Shown: positions 7,862-14,786 of the stretch, piece after piece
How the letters are laid out: the number at the start of each line of letters is the position of its first letter
Position numbering within the stretch: position 1 is the first letter of the stretch
Virus record (IMG/VR): IMGVR_UViG_3300034682_000313
Span: 1 to 20,101 of that record
Reading direction: 5' to 3' (one strand)
DNA from: a virus
DNA length: 20,101 bases
The notes under the pieces: generated by a model
Databases searched by the model: none
The model's input: only the letters and a program-made list of their open reading frames with translations
What the model was told of the DNA's origin: nothing
Program-made: the position numbers and the translations under genes

Positions 7862-8155
7862 ATGAGCACTAAACCTTGTTTTCAGTTCGATCATGCCGGC
7901 CTTCTTCAAGGGGAGACGGTTGCCGACGAGTCGCCGTTGGAGCCAGGCGTATTCCTGCTCCCATCCGGCTGCACCTTCACCGCGCCGCCGTCAACCGTGC
8001 CAGACGGTCAGTGGCCGCGATGGAACGGCAGCACCTGGGATCTGGTGACCAAGACGACCCCCGCCAACGACAACCAGGACCCGGTAGCAAAGCTTCAGGC
8101 GTTCCTGTCTGCTAACCCAGACGTCGCCGCGCTACTGCAATCCACCACAGGCTGA
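7862..8155 (+). CDS. Small tail fibre assembly protein (chaperone-like)
   Basis: A 97-residue protein with an excellent ribosome site (AAGGGGGAGA, 7851-7860) right after the fibre stop. The middle reads EPGVFLLPSGCTFTAPPSTV then GQWPRWNGSTWDLV, a pattern seen in small phage tail assembly proteins encoded after fibre genes (a P/G-rich loop, then a W-x-G-x-x-W motif). The C-terminal part is a short helix (DPVAKLQAFLSANPDVAALL). It occupies the place of the P2 fibre chaperone G but is about half as long and not clearly homologous. A role in folding or trimerising the collar fibre is inferred from position. It could instead be a minor fibre-tip protein. Confidence 0.65.
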   Translation: MSTKPCFQFDHAGLLQGETVADESPLEPGVFLLPSGCTFTAPPSTVPDGQWPRWNGSTWDLVTKTTPANDNQDPVAKLQAFLSANPDVAALLQSTTG

Positions 8156-8186
8156 CCTGCCACCACCCTCACCTTGTCACCGATTC

Positions 8187-8227
8187 GCCAGTGTGTAAGG
8201 CCCTCACACACTGGCCGCCGCTCGCCT
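8187..8227 (+). repeat. Late-operon palindrome, copy 2 (upstream of FI)
   Basis: The arms GCCAGTGTG and CACACTGGC are separated by 11 bases, and one more inner T:A pair makes the stem 10 bp. CGCCGCTCGCCT follows. It matches the element at 1843-1883 in arms, spacing and trailing block, while the central 11 bases differ at about half the positions. It lies in the 160-base gap before FI, where P2 has late promoter PF. As in copy 1, no T-tract follows the stem. Confidence 0.8.
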
Positions 8228-8315
8228 GTCATCCCCAGCCCCTGCATCCTGACCCTGCTCGCATCACAGGCATTACCTACGCACAGAATGCTCCGTCCGG
8301 ACAACAGGAGAACCT

Positions 8316-9494
8316 ATGGCACTGGACCAATTTCACCACGGCGTGCGCGTCGTGGAAGTCAACGAGGGCACGCGCACCATCCGCACCGTCGCCACGGCGG
8401 TGATCGGCATCATCTGCACTGGCAGCGATGCGGATGCCGCTTACTTCCCCCTCAACAAACCCGTGCTGATTGCCAACCTGCCGGCGGCCATCGCCAAGGC
8501 GGGCAGCACCGGCAACCTCAAACGCTCGCTGCAAACCATCTATGACACCGTCAACACCATCGTCATCGCCGTGCGCGTGGCCGATGGCGCCGACGCCGCC
8601 GAGCTGACCAGCAACATCATCGGCACCATCCTGCCGGATGGCAGCTATACCGGCCTCAAGGCGCTGGAGCGGGCCGCCCCGGTCACGGGCGTCAAGCCGC
8701 GCATCCTCTGCGTGCCGGACAACTGCACCCTCCCCATCGCCACCGCCCTGGCGGGCGCCGCCAAAAAGCTGCGCGCCTTCGCCTATGTGCCGACCATCGC
8801 CGACACCGTAGAGGCGGCACTCGCCTACCGCGAGAACTTCTCCAGCCGCGAACTGATGCCGATCCACGGCGACTGGACCGCCTGGGACACCGCCGCCAAT
8901 GCCAGCATCAAGCTCGATGCCTGCCTCAAGGCGGCCGCCATGCGGGCATTCATCGACAAGGAGATCGGCTGGCACAAGACCCTGTCGAACGTCGGCGTGA
9001 CCGGGGTCGACGGCATGACCAAGGCCCTGTTCTGGGATCTGCAAGACCCCGATACCGAGGTCGGCCTGCTCAACGCCAACGAAATCACCGCTCTCATCCG
9101 GTCCGATGGTTTCCGGTACTGGGGTAACCGCACCTGTTCCGATGACCCGCTGTTCGCCTTCGAGAACTACACCCGCACCGCCCAGATACTGGCCGACACC
9201 ATGGCCGAGGCGCACATGTGGGCCAACGATAAACCGCTCACCCCCACCCTGGTGAAAGACATCATCGAGGGCATCAAGGCCAAGGGCCGCGAACTGGTGG
9301 CGGGCGGTTACCTGCTCGGCTTTGACTGCTGGTACAACGAGGAGCTCAACGACAAAGACACCCTCAAGGCCGGCAAGCTGCGCATCGATTACAACTACAC
9401 CCCGGTACCGCCGCTCGAAGACCTCGGCTTCATCCAGCGCATCACCGACACCTACCTCATCGACTTCGGCGCCCGCGTCGCGGCCGCCGCATAA
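8316..9494 (+). CDS. FI: Contractile tail sheath protein FI
   Basis: A 392-residue protein, very close to P2 FI (396). It opens with MALDQFHHGVRVVEVNEGTR, the classic start of P2-type sheath proteins, and contains VIGIICTGSDADAAYFPLNK and later VGVTGVDGMTKALFWDLQD. The C-terminal domain ends TYLIDFGARVAAAA. Sheath subunits polymerise round the tube and contract on infection. AGGAG at 8306-8310 gives a good ribosome site before the ATG. This is the first gene of the FI-FII-E-T-U-D operon and follows the second palindromic element by 100 bases. Gene FII begins 9 bases after its stop. Confidence 0.95.
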   Translation: MALDQFHHGVRVVEVNEGTRTIRTVATAVIGIICTGSDADAAYFPLNKPVLIANLPAAIAKAGSTGNLKRSLQTIYDTVNTIVIAVRVADGADAAELTSNIIGTILPDGSYTGLKALERAAPVTGVKPRILCVPDNCTLPIATALAGAAKKLRAFAYVPTIADTVEAALAYRENFSSRELMPIHGDWTAWDTAANASIKLDACLKAAAMRAFIDKEIGWHKTLSNVGVTGVDGMTKALFWDLQDPDTEVGLLNANEITALIRSDGFRYWGNRTCSDDPLFAFENYTRTAQILADTMAEAHMWANDKPLTPTLVKDIIEGIKAKGRELVAGGYLLGFDCWYNEELNDKDTLKAGKLRIDYNYTPVPPLEDLGFIQRITDTYLIDFGARVAAAA

Positions 9495-9503
9495 GGAGCC
9501 ACC

Positions 9504-10019
9504 ATGGCACTGCCACGCAAACTGAAACACGGCAACATCTTCATGGATGGCGAGAACTGGATTGGCGTCGCCGAAGACTTCACCCCGGCCAAGCTGGGCC
9601 AGAAATTCGAAGCCTATCGCGGCGGCGGCATGATGGGCGCCGCCAACATCCACATGGGACTGGAAGATGGCGCCCTCGACACCTCCTTCACCTTCGGTGG
9701 CGCAGAGGCCGCGCTCGTCAAACGCATGGGTCTCGCCAAGATTGACGGCGTCGCCCTGCGCTTTGCCGGTTCTTTCCAGCGTGACGACACCGGCGAAATC
9801 GTCTCGGTCGAAATCGTGCAGCGCGGCCGCTTCAAAGAGCTGGACCGGGGCACCTTCAAGAGCGGCGACAACACCCAGAGCAAAGTCAGCATGGTCAACA
9901 CCTACTACAAGGAGACCATGAACGGCGTCGTCCTGTGCGAAATCGACCTGCTCAACATGATCTGGATCGTCGACGGCGTCGACCTGATGGCCGAGCACCG
10001 CAAAGCCATCGGCCTCTAA
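9504..10019 (+). CDS. FII: Major tail tube protein FII
   Basis: A 171-residue protein, the P2 FII length (about 172). It starts MALPRKLKHGNIFMDGENWI, and the segments PAKLGQKFEAYRGGGM and LVKRMGLAKIDGVALRF are typical of the P2-like tube family. It forms the inner hollow tube inside the sheath. AAGGAG directly before the ATG is a strong ribosome site, as needed for an abundant structural protein. A 77-base gap with a hairpin separates it from E. Confidence 0.94.
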   Translation: MALPRKLKHGNIFMDGENWIGVAEDFTPAKLGQKFEAYRGGGMMGAANIHMGLEDGALDTSFTFGGAEAALVKRMGLAKIDGVALRFAGSFQRDDTGEIVSVEIVQRGRFKELDRGTFKSGDNTQSKVSMVNTYYKETMNGVVLCEIDLLNMIWIVDGVDLMAEHRKAIGL

Positions 10020-10037
10020 CCCACCCAACAACCCAAC

Positions 10038-10070
10038 GGGCGGCCCTTATCCAAACAGAAAGTGCCGCCC
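10038..10070 (+). repeat. Hairpin between FII and E
   Basis: GGGCGGC at 10038-10044 and GCCGCCC at 10064-10070 form a 7-bp perfect stem around a 19-base loop. Three further inner pairs (CTT with AAG) are possible after one mismatch. No T-run follows. It lies just after the abundant tube gene and before the sparse assembly gene E, so it may stabilise the upstream message or damp transcription. That role is inference only. Confidence 0.5.
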
Positions 10071-10096
10071 TCACCACATCACCAGGACGCAACACC

Positions 10097-10381
10097 ATGG
10101 AACACAAGACAGTGACTCTCGACCAAGCCATCCAACGCGGCGACACCACCATCACCGAGGTTCAACTGCGCAAGCCCAAGGCGGGCGAAATGCGCGGACT
10201 CAACATGGCCGATGTGCTGCAGATGGACGTTAACGCCCTCACCAAACTGCTGCCCCGCATCACCACCCCGATCCTGACCGAGCTCGAAATTGGCAACATG
10301 GACCCGGCTGACCTGCTGCAACTGGGCAGCGAGGTGGCCAGTTTTTTGATGCCGAAGAAAATGGGCTACCTGGCTGCGTAG
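10097..10381 (+). CDS. E: Tail assembly protein E
   Basis: A 94-residue protein (P2 E is about 91) beginning MEHKTVTLDQAIQRGDTTIT. The family core follows: EVQLRKPKAGEMRGLNMADV and LPRITTPILTELEIGNMDPA. In P2, E and the frameshifted E+E' product act in tail assembly in the way lambda G and G-T do, with the tape measure. The start at 10097 is favoured because the same frame upstream is arginine-rich read-through with no family match. The gene carries a slippery heptamer at 10342-10348, eleven codons before its stop. The ribosome site is weak (no clear GGAG; GGACGC lies at 10085-10090), consistent with low output. Confidence 0.9.
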   Translation: MEHKTVTLDQAIQRGDTTITEVQLRKPKAGEMRGLNMADVLQMDVNALTKLLPRITTPILTELEIGNMDPADLLQLGSEVASFLMPKKMGYLAA

Positions 10382-10521
10382 ATGACCTGATGGCCGACAT
10401 CGCCATCATCGCCCACTGGCCGCCGTCCGAGATGGCGGCCATGGAGATCAGCGAGCTGATGGGCTGGCACCAACGCCTCGTTGAAACCCACAACCGCATC
10501 AACGGGGCAGAAGAACAATGA
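10097..10521 (+). CDS. E': E+E' fusion, tail assembly protein made by -1 frameshift
   Basis: The E' frame is entered only by slipping at 10342-10348: E is read through 10348, then base 10348 is re-read. The product would be about 141 residues, in line with P2 E+E' (about 142). The added part begins DAEENGLPGCVDDLMADIAI and contains IAHWPPSEMAAMEISELMGW, a D-L-M-A-D-I-A-x-I...HWPP block diagnostic of E'. It ends RINGAEEQ with a TGA that overlaps the T start (ATGA at 10518-10521), coupling E' translation to the tape measure. E' has no start codon of its own that would produce this protein efficiently, so a plain open-frame search would miss it. Confidence 0.85.
10342..10348 (+). promoter_or_regulatory. 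Programmed -1 frameshift site in E
   Basis: In the E frame the codons read AGT TTT TTG ATG, giving the heptamer T TTT TTG in the right phase for simultaneous slippage of two tRNAs. As I recall, this is the same heptamer described for the P2 E gene. After slippage the frame stays open for 57 codons and ends exactly at the T start, and the encoded peptide matches the E' family. Confidence 0.88.
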
Positions 10522-12977
10522 ACCCTCTCAAACTGCAAATCCTCCTCGGGGCGGTCGACAAGCTCACCGCCCCCCTCAAGGCCGCCAGCGGCCAGAGCAG
10601 AACCACGGCCAAAGACCTCGCCGAGACGAAAAAGCGCATCAAGGAGCTCGAGACCCAGAGTGGCCAGATTGACGGCTATCGCACCCTGGGAAGCCAGATT
10701 GGCGCTACCCGCGCCCAGCTCACAGCAGCCCAGCGCGATGCCCAACAGATGGCCCAGCAACTTGCCCGGGTCGAGCAACCAACCAAGGCCATGACCCGCG
10801 CCATGGAGCAGGCCAAGCAGAAGGTGCGCGACCTCTCCCAACAAGAGCGGGAAATGGTCGCCCGTCACGGCAGCCTGAAAAGGGCCCTGGGCGAGGCAGG
10901 CATCAACACCAAGCAGCTCGGCGAACACCAGCGCCGCCTCAAGACCGATCTGGCTTCCGCCAATACCCAGCTCGACCAACAGCGCGCCAAGCTGGGCCAA
11001 CTGGCCGACCAGCAAAAGCGCCTCAACCAGGTCAAGGCCAGCTATCGCCAGACCCAAGAACTGCGCGGACAGATAGCTGGCCACGGCGCTACCGCCATCG
11101 CTGCGGGTACCGCGATTGGTTTGCCGGTCATCAGCGCAATCAAGGAATACACCGGCTTTGAAGATGCCATGAAGGGGGTGGCCAAGCAGGTCGATGGAGC
11201 CAGAACCGATTCAGGCGAACTCACCTCCGTCTACTACGACATGGCCAAAGAGATAAAGGCCATTTCAGAAGAGATCCCCCAGCTCAACGGCGCGATCGAC
11301 ATCGCCGCCCTGGTTGAAGGCGCAGCCCGTATGGGGGTGCAAGGTCAAGAGAACCTGCTCAAGTTCGCCAGAACATCAGCCAAGGCGGCAACCGCCTTTG
11401 AACTGCCGGCAGGACAACTCGCCGAAGACATGGGGAAAATCGCCAACCTCTACAAGATCCCCATCGGCAACATCGAACAGCTCGGCGATGCCATCAACTA
11501 CCTCGACGACAACGCTCAATCCAAGGGGGCCGATATCATCGACGTGCTGCAGCGCCTCGGAGGGGTGGCCGACAAGCTCGACTACCGAAAAGCCGCGGCG
11601 CTGGGCTCCACCTTCCTCAGCCTGGGGGCTGCCCCAGAGATCGCCGCCAGCGCCTCCAACGCCATGGTGCGCGAGCTCTCCATAGCTACCATGCAGAGCA
11701 AACGCTTCCAGTCTGGCATGCAGGCGATCGGCCTGAAGTCGACCGATGTGGAGAAGGCCATGGCTACCGACGCCATGGGCACCATCACCAAGGTGCTGGA
11801 GAAAATCAAAAAGCTCAAAGCAGAAGACCAGCTCAGGGTCACCACCCAGATATTCGGCAAGGAATACGGCAAGGATGCGGCCAAGCTCTCCAACAACCTG
11901 GATGAACTCTATCGCCAGCTGAAACTGGTGAATGGCGAGAAGGCGAAGGGTTCGATGCAACGGGAATCAGAAATCGACAAAGACTCGCTCTCGTCCCAGT
12001 GGCTGATCTTGCAGGCGGGGATTAAGAACGTGAAGGCAGACCTTGGTGAGCTGCTGCGTGGCTCCCTGATGGACATCATTAAATTCACCAAAGAGATTGT
12101 CGCCGGTACCCGAAACTGGGTTGAAGCAAACCCTGCACTGGCAAACACCCTAGTCCGGATTGCGGCGGTGACATCCATCATCGCCATAGCACTGGGCGGG
12201 CTGTCACTGACTATCGCCGCCTTGCTCGGTCCCCTGGCCATCATGAAGCTCATCTTCGGGGTGCTTGGGGTCACCTTTGGCGGCATGCTGGGTGCGATAG
12301 GGGCAATCCTTGCCCCACTGGCCGCTCTTGCCGCTCTGGGCATTGCCATCATCAAGTTTTGGCAGCCCATCAGCGCATTTTTCAGCGGGCTATGGCAGGG
12401 CATCATGGCAGGGCTCGCCCCCGTCTTTGAAGCTTTCAAGCCGTTCGCCCCGCTGATTGATGGCATCGGTACCGGGGTTAAAGCGCTATCGGGCTGGTTT
12501 GGCGACCTGCTCGAACCACTCCAGTTCTCGAAAGAGACGCTGGAAGGGTTCGGCAGTGCCGGCCAGTTCGTCGGCCGCATCCTGGGCGAAGCCTTCAACC
12601 TGGCCCTCACCCCGCTCAAGGCTTTCCTGAAAGGGATCGAATGGCTGCTCGAATCGCTCGGCATCCTCGAAACCAAGAAGATCCCGAAGTTCGATATCCC
12701 GACAGCCAACACGCCAGGCTATCTGAATGGCAACTTTGGGACCCCGGCACTTTCCTCGGCTTACACCTACGGGACTGGACCCCGCATTGTAGAAAAGCCA
12801 CAAATAAAGCCCAGAGCCAGCACAACCATCACCAGTCAGCCGTTCTACCAGCTAACCGTTCACGCCGCACCAGGGATGGATGAATCGCGAGTGGCCTCGA
12901 TTGCCCTAGACAAAATCAGAGAGCAAGAGCGTGCCAACAAAACGCTTGGCCGTGCCGGTTTCAGCGATCGCAACTAA
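10518..12977 (+). CDS. T: Tail tape measure protein T
   Basis: An 819-residue protein (P2 T is about 815). Residues 1 to about 190 are long charged helices with many Q, K, R and E residues (KDLAETKKRIKELETQSGQ), expected for the coiled rod that sets tail length. A conserved tape-measure core follows (TGFEDAMKGVAKQVDGA, then SEEIPQLNGAIDIAALVEGA and GRL-type blocks). Residues about 545-615 are strongly hydrophobic with several membrane-like helices (ITSIIAIALGG-type, LLGPLAIMKLIFGVLGVTFG), which may enter the host inner membrane during DNA injection. The C-terminus is charged (KIREQERANKTLGRAGFSDR). Its start overlaps the E' stop, and U follows after 12 bases. Confidence 0.94.
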   Translation: MNPLKLQILLGAVDKLTAPLKAASGQSRTTAKDLAETKKRIKELETQSGQIDGYRTLGSQIGATRAQLTAAQRDAQQMAQQLARVEQPTKAMTRAMEQAKQKVRDLSQQEREMVARHGSLKRALGEAGINTKQLGEHQRRLKTDLASANTQLDQQRAKLGQLADQQKRLNQVKASYRQTQELRGQIAGHGATAIAAGTAIGLPVISAIKEYTGFEDAMKGVAKQVDGARTDSGELTSVYYDMAKEIKAISEEIPQLNGAIDIAALVEGAARMGVQGQENLLKFARTSAKAATAFELPAGQLAEDMGKIANLYKIPIGNIEQLGDAINYLDDNAQSKGADIIDVLQRLGGVADKLDYRKAAALGSTFLSLGAAPEIAASASNAMVRELSIATMQSKRFQSGMQAIGLKSTDVEKAMATDAMGTITKVLEKIKKLKAEDQLRVTTQIFGKEYGKDAAKLSNNLDELYRQLKLVNGEKAKGSMQRESEIDKDSLSSQWLILQAGIKNVKADLGELLRGSLMDIIKFTKEIVAGTRNWVEANPALANTLVRIAAVTSIIAIALGGLSLTIAALLGPLAIMKLIFGVLGVTFGGMLGAIGAILAPLAALAALGIAIIKFWQPISAFFSGLWQGIMAGLAPVFEAFKPFAPLIDGIGTGVKALSGWFGDLLEPLQFSKETLEGFGSAGQFVGRILGEAFNLALTPLKAFLKGIEWLLESLGILETKKIPKFDIPTANTPGYLNGNFGTPALSSAYTYGTGPRIVEKPQIKPRASTTITSQPFYQLTVHAAPGMDESRVASIALDKIREQERANKTLGRAGFSDRN

Positions 12978-12989
12978 GGAGCAACCGCC

Positions 12990-13481
12990 ATGATGATGAC
13001 CCTGGGCTGGTTCGTGTTTATGCGCTCGACCGTTGCGCCACAATCCCAACAAGACGAAAAATCATGGCGCCACCCGGGCAATAACCGGGTCGGTGCCCGC
13101 CCCTCATATCAGTACCTCGGCCCCGATGACGAACTCAGCACCCTGAGCGGGGTGCTCTATCCAGAGCTCACCGGCGGGCCCGTCTCCCTCGATATGCTCA
13201 ATAGCATGGGCGACAGTGGCCAAGCCTTCCCCCTGATCCAGGGGGATGGCGTGATGCGCGGCTCGTTCGTGATAGAGGGGATCAGCACCACCCGCAGCGA
13301 GTTCTTCCAGGATGGCAGCACCCGAAAAATCGAGTTCACCATCAAGCTCAAGCGGGTCGATGACAACGACAGCTCCCTCGGTAATACCCTGCTCGGCCGC
13401 ACCGCGGGCAACCTGCTCGGTCGCTTGGGGCTGGGCAAGCTGGTCGGCAGTATCGGCAGCAAGCTCGGGGGGATCCTCTGA
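12990..13481 (+). CDS. U: Tail protein U (tail terminator region)
   Basis: A 163-residue protein; P2 U is about 159. The start MMMTLGWFVFMRSTVAPQSQ mirrors P2 MMLTLGMFVFMR. The block LSGVLYPELTGGPVSLDMLN and the segment DGSTRKIEFTIKLKRVDDND are family signatures. AAGGAG at 12976-12981 has the best spacing to the first of the three ATGs. The C-terminal tail is a glycine-rich repeat-like stretch (NLLGRLGLGKLVGSIGSKLG). In P2 it is an essential tail gene acting with T and D. Its stop overlaps the D start by one base (TGATG). Confidence 0.93.
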   Translation: MMMTLGWFVFMRSTVAPQSQQDEKSWRHPGNNRVGARPSYQYLGPDDELSTLSGVLYPELTGGPVSLDMLNSMGDSGQAFPLIQGDGVMRGSFVIEGISTTRSEFFQDGSTRKIEFTIKLKRVDDNDSSLGNTLLGRTAGNLLGRLGLGKLVGSIGSKLGGIL

Positions 13482-14641
13482 TGGGCGCATTCGACCAGTT
13501 CGGCACGCGATTGGCCGAGAATTTGGGGCTAACCAACCCACTCGACGCCTTGCGCCAAGGCCACCCGGTACCGGCTTACCAGGTGCTGGTCGATGGCAGT
13601 GACATCTCGGCCGCCATCAGGCCGCGTCTGATGTCGATGACCATCACCGACAACCGGGGTTTCACCGCTGACACCATCGAGATCACCCTCGATGACAGCG
13701 ACGGTCAGCTCGATATGCCACGCCGTGGGGCCTCCCTGCGCGCCCTTATCGGCTGGCAAGACAGCGCCCTGGTCGATAAGGGCACCTACAAAATCGACGA
13801 GGTAGAACACAACGGAGCCCCCGATGTGCTCACCATCCGGGGCAAGGCGGCCGACCTGCGCGGCGGCATGAACAAGCTACGCGAGCGCAGTTGGCACCAG
13901 ACCACAGTTAACGGCATCGTCGAACAAGTCGCGGCACCCTACCAGCTCACCCCCTGCGTAGGTGACTCACTCAAGGGCCTGCTGATCGACCACATCGACC
14001 AGACCAACGAAAGCGATCTCGCTTTCCTTACCCGTTTAGCGGGTCAGTGTGATGCCATCGCCACCGTCAAGTCTGGCCGCCTGATGTTTATCAAGGCGGG
14101 CCAGGGCACCACCGCGAGTGGCCAGCCCCTGCCCGCCATCACCATCACCCGTAGGGATGGCGATCAACACCGCTTCTCGGTTGCCGACCGGGATGCGTAC
14201 ACCGGCGTGACCGCCTACTGGCAAGACAACAAGACCGCCGAGAAAATGAAAATCGAGGTAAAGCGCAAGAAGAAGGCCAAGCCGAAGCAGGAACGGCCAT
14301 TGCCGCCTGGGGTCGTAGTGAACAAGAAAGAAAACGAGCTGCTGGTCGGCAGCAGCGAGAACGTCAAAGAGCTGCGCCATGTTTACGCCAACCAGAGCAA
14401 CGCCATGCGGGCCGCCCGTGCGGAGTGGGAACGGATCCAGCGCGGGGTAGCCGAGTTCGACATCACCTTGGCCAAGGGCCGCCCCGAGCTCTACCCGGAA
14501 CAACCAACCACCGTCAGGGGATTCAAACCTGATATAGACGCCGCCCCCTGGTTGCTCACCCAGGTGGTGCACGACCTCACCAATCAGGGCTACACCAACC
14601 GCATCCAACTCGAAGTGAAGCTCGACGAGCTGCCAGAATGA
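13481..14641 (+). CDS. D: Late protein D (baseplate hub)
   Basis: A 386-residue protein, matching P2 gpD (387). Key segments are HPVPAYQVLVDGSDISAAIR near the N-terminus, then GFTADTIEITLDDSDGQLDM and DQTNESDLAFLTRLAGQCDA, the last being the conserved hub-protein motif shared with gp27-like domains. It forms the hub that carries the V spike. Residues about 255-285 are a lysine-rich linker (KMKIEVKRKKKAKPKQERPL) that separates the hub fold from the C-terminal part. It is the last visible phage gene. In P2 the activator gene ogr follows, but here the sequence goes straight into a hairpin and a non-coding junction. Confidence 0.94.
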   Translation: MGAFDQFGTRLAENLGLTNPLDALRQGHPVPAYQVLVDGSDISAAIRPRLMSMTITDNRGFTADTIEITLDDSDGQLDMPRRGASLRALIGWQDSALVDKGTYKIDEVEHNGAPDVLTIRGKAADLRGGMNKLRERSWHQTTVNGIVEQVAAPYQLTPCVGDSLKGLLIDHIDQTNESDLAFLTRLAGQCDAIATVKSGRLMFIKAGQGTTASGQPLPAITITRRDGDQHRFSVADRDAYTGVTAYWQDNKTAEKMKIEVKRKKKAKPKQERPLPPGVVVNKKENELLVGSSENVKELRHVYANQSNAMRAARAEWERIQRGVAEFDITLAKGRPELYPEQPTTVRGFKPDIDAAPWLLTQVVHDLTNQGYTNRIQLEVKLDELPE

Positions 14642-14673
14642 AAAATGGCGGCAGAGCTTACACTCTGCCGCCA
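14641..14673. terminator. Terminator hairpin after D, likely bidirectional
   Basis: TGGCGGCAGAG (14646-14656) and CTCTGCCGCCA (14663-14673) form a perfect 11-bp stem with a 6-base loop. On the plus strand it starts 5 bases after the D stop but lacks a T-run. On the minus strand the stem is followed by TTTTT (14645-14641), so the canonical terminator faces the chromosomal genes reading leftward. It probably serves both converging units. Confidence 0.75.
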
Positions 14674-14786
14674 CTCTCGATCATCAAATCCCTTGCCGCC
14701 ACTTTGTCGCCATTCACAACCACAACCAAAGCAATCAATTGATTTTAAACGACAAAACAGAACGGCAATACTCGAGATGGTTGTAG
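14674..14786. other. Prophage-chromosome junction, candidate attR region
   Basis: This non-coding stretch lies between the phage terminator and the first chromosomal gene and turns AT-rich from about 14720. TGCCGCCACTYT occurs at 14666-14677 and 14694-14705, and a related TGTCGCCATT at 14705-14714; such short direct repeats could be integrase arm sites. AATCAATTGATT (14733-14744) is a perfect 12-bp palindrome. No tRNA end is recognisable. The exact core cannot be named without the left end of the prophage. Confidence 0.45.

Larger units (their letters stand above)
1..14786 (+). mobile_element. Right-hand part of a P2-like prophage (lysis and tail genes)
   Basis: Seventeen consecutive plus-strand reading frames follow the P2 late order: lysis, R, S, V, W, J, I, fibre genes, FI, FII, E/E', T, U, D. 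Immediately after D the gene direction flips and ordinary chromosomal genes begin. In P2 the prophage end beyond D carries ogr and then the attachment site, so this side should be attR. The left boundary is outside the window. The right boundary lies somewhere in 14642-14786 and cannot be fixed without the matching left site. All visible late genes look intact, so the tail module could be functional, but head and integrase genes cannot be judged here. Confidence 0.93.

Noticed and set aside
8277-10031. A 584-codon open frame on the minus strand opposite FI and FII
   Set aside because: It lies antisense to clear sheath and tube genes, its composition is what the opposite strand of GC-rich codons gives, and it has no recognisable domain or ribosome site.
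1-14641. Anti-phage defence or toxin cargo genes among the tail genes
   Set aside because: Every plus-strand gene in the block has a tail, lysis or fibre assignment, and the gaps are too short for cargo genes.
14658-14744. A 28-codon minus-strand open stretch ending NGDKVAARDLMIESGGRV, possibly the displaced end of a host gene
   Set aside because: It has no credible start or ribosome site, and its end coincides with the terminator hairpin. It could be a gene remnant, but nothing in the sequence proves it.
14674-14786. A tRNA or tmRNA 3' end as the integration target
   Set aside because: No cloverleaf, T-arm motif or CCA-type end was seen on either strand.
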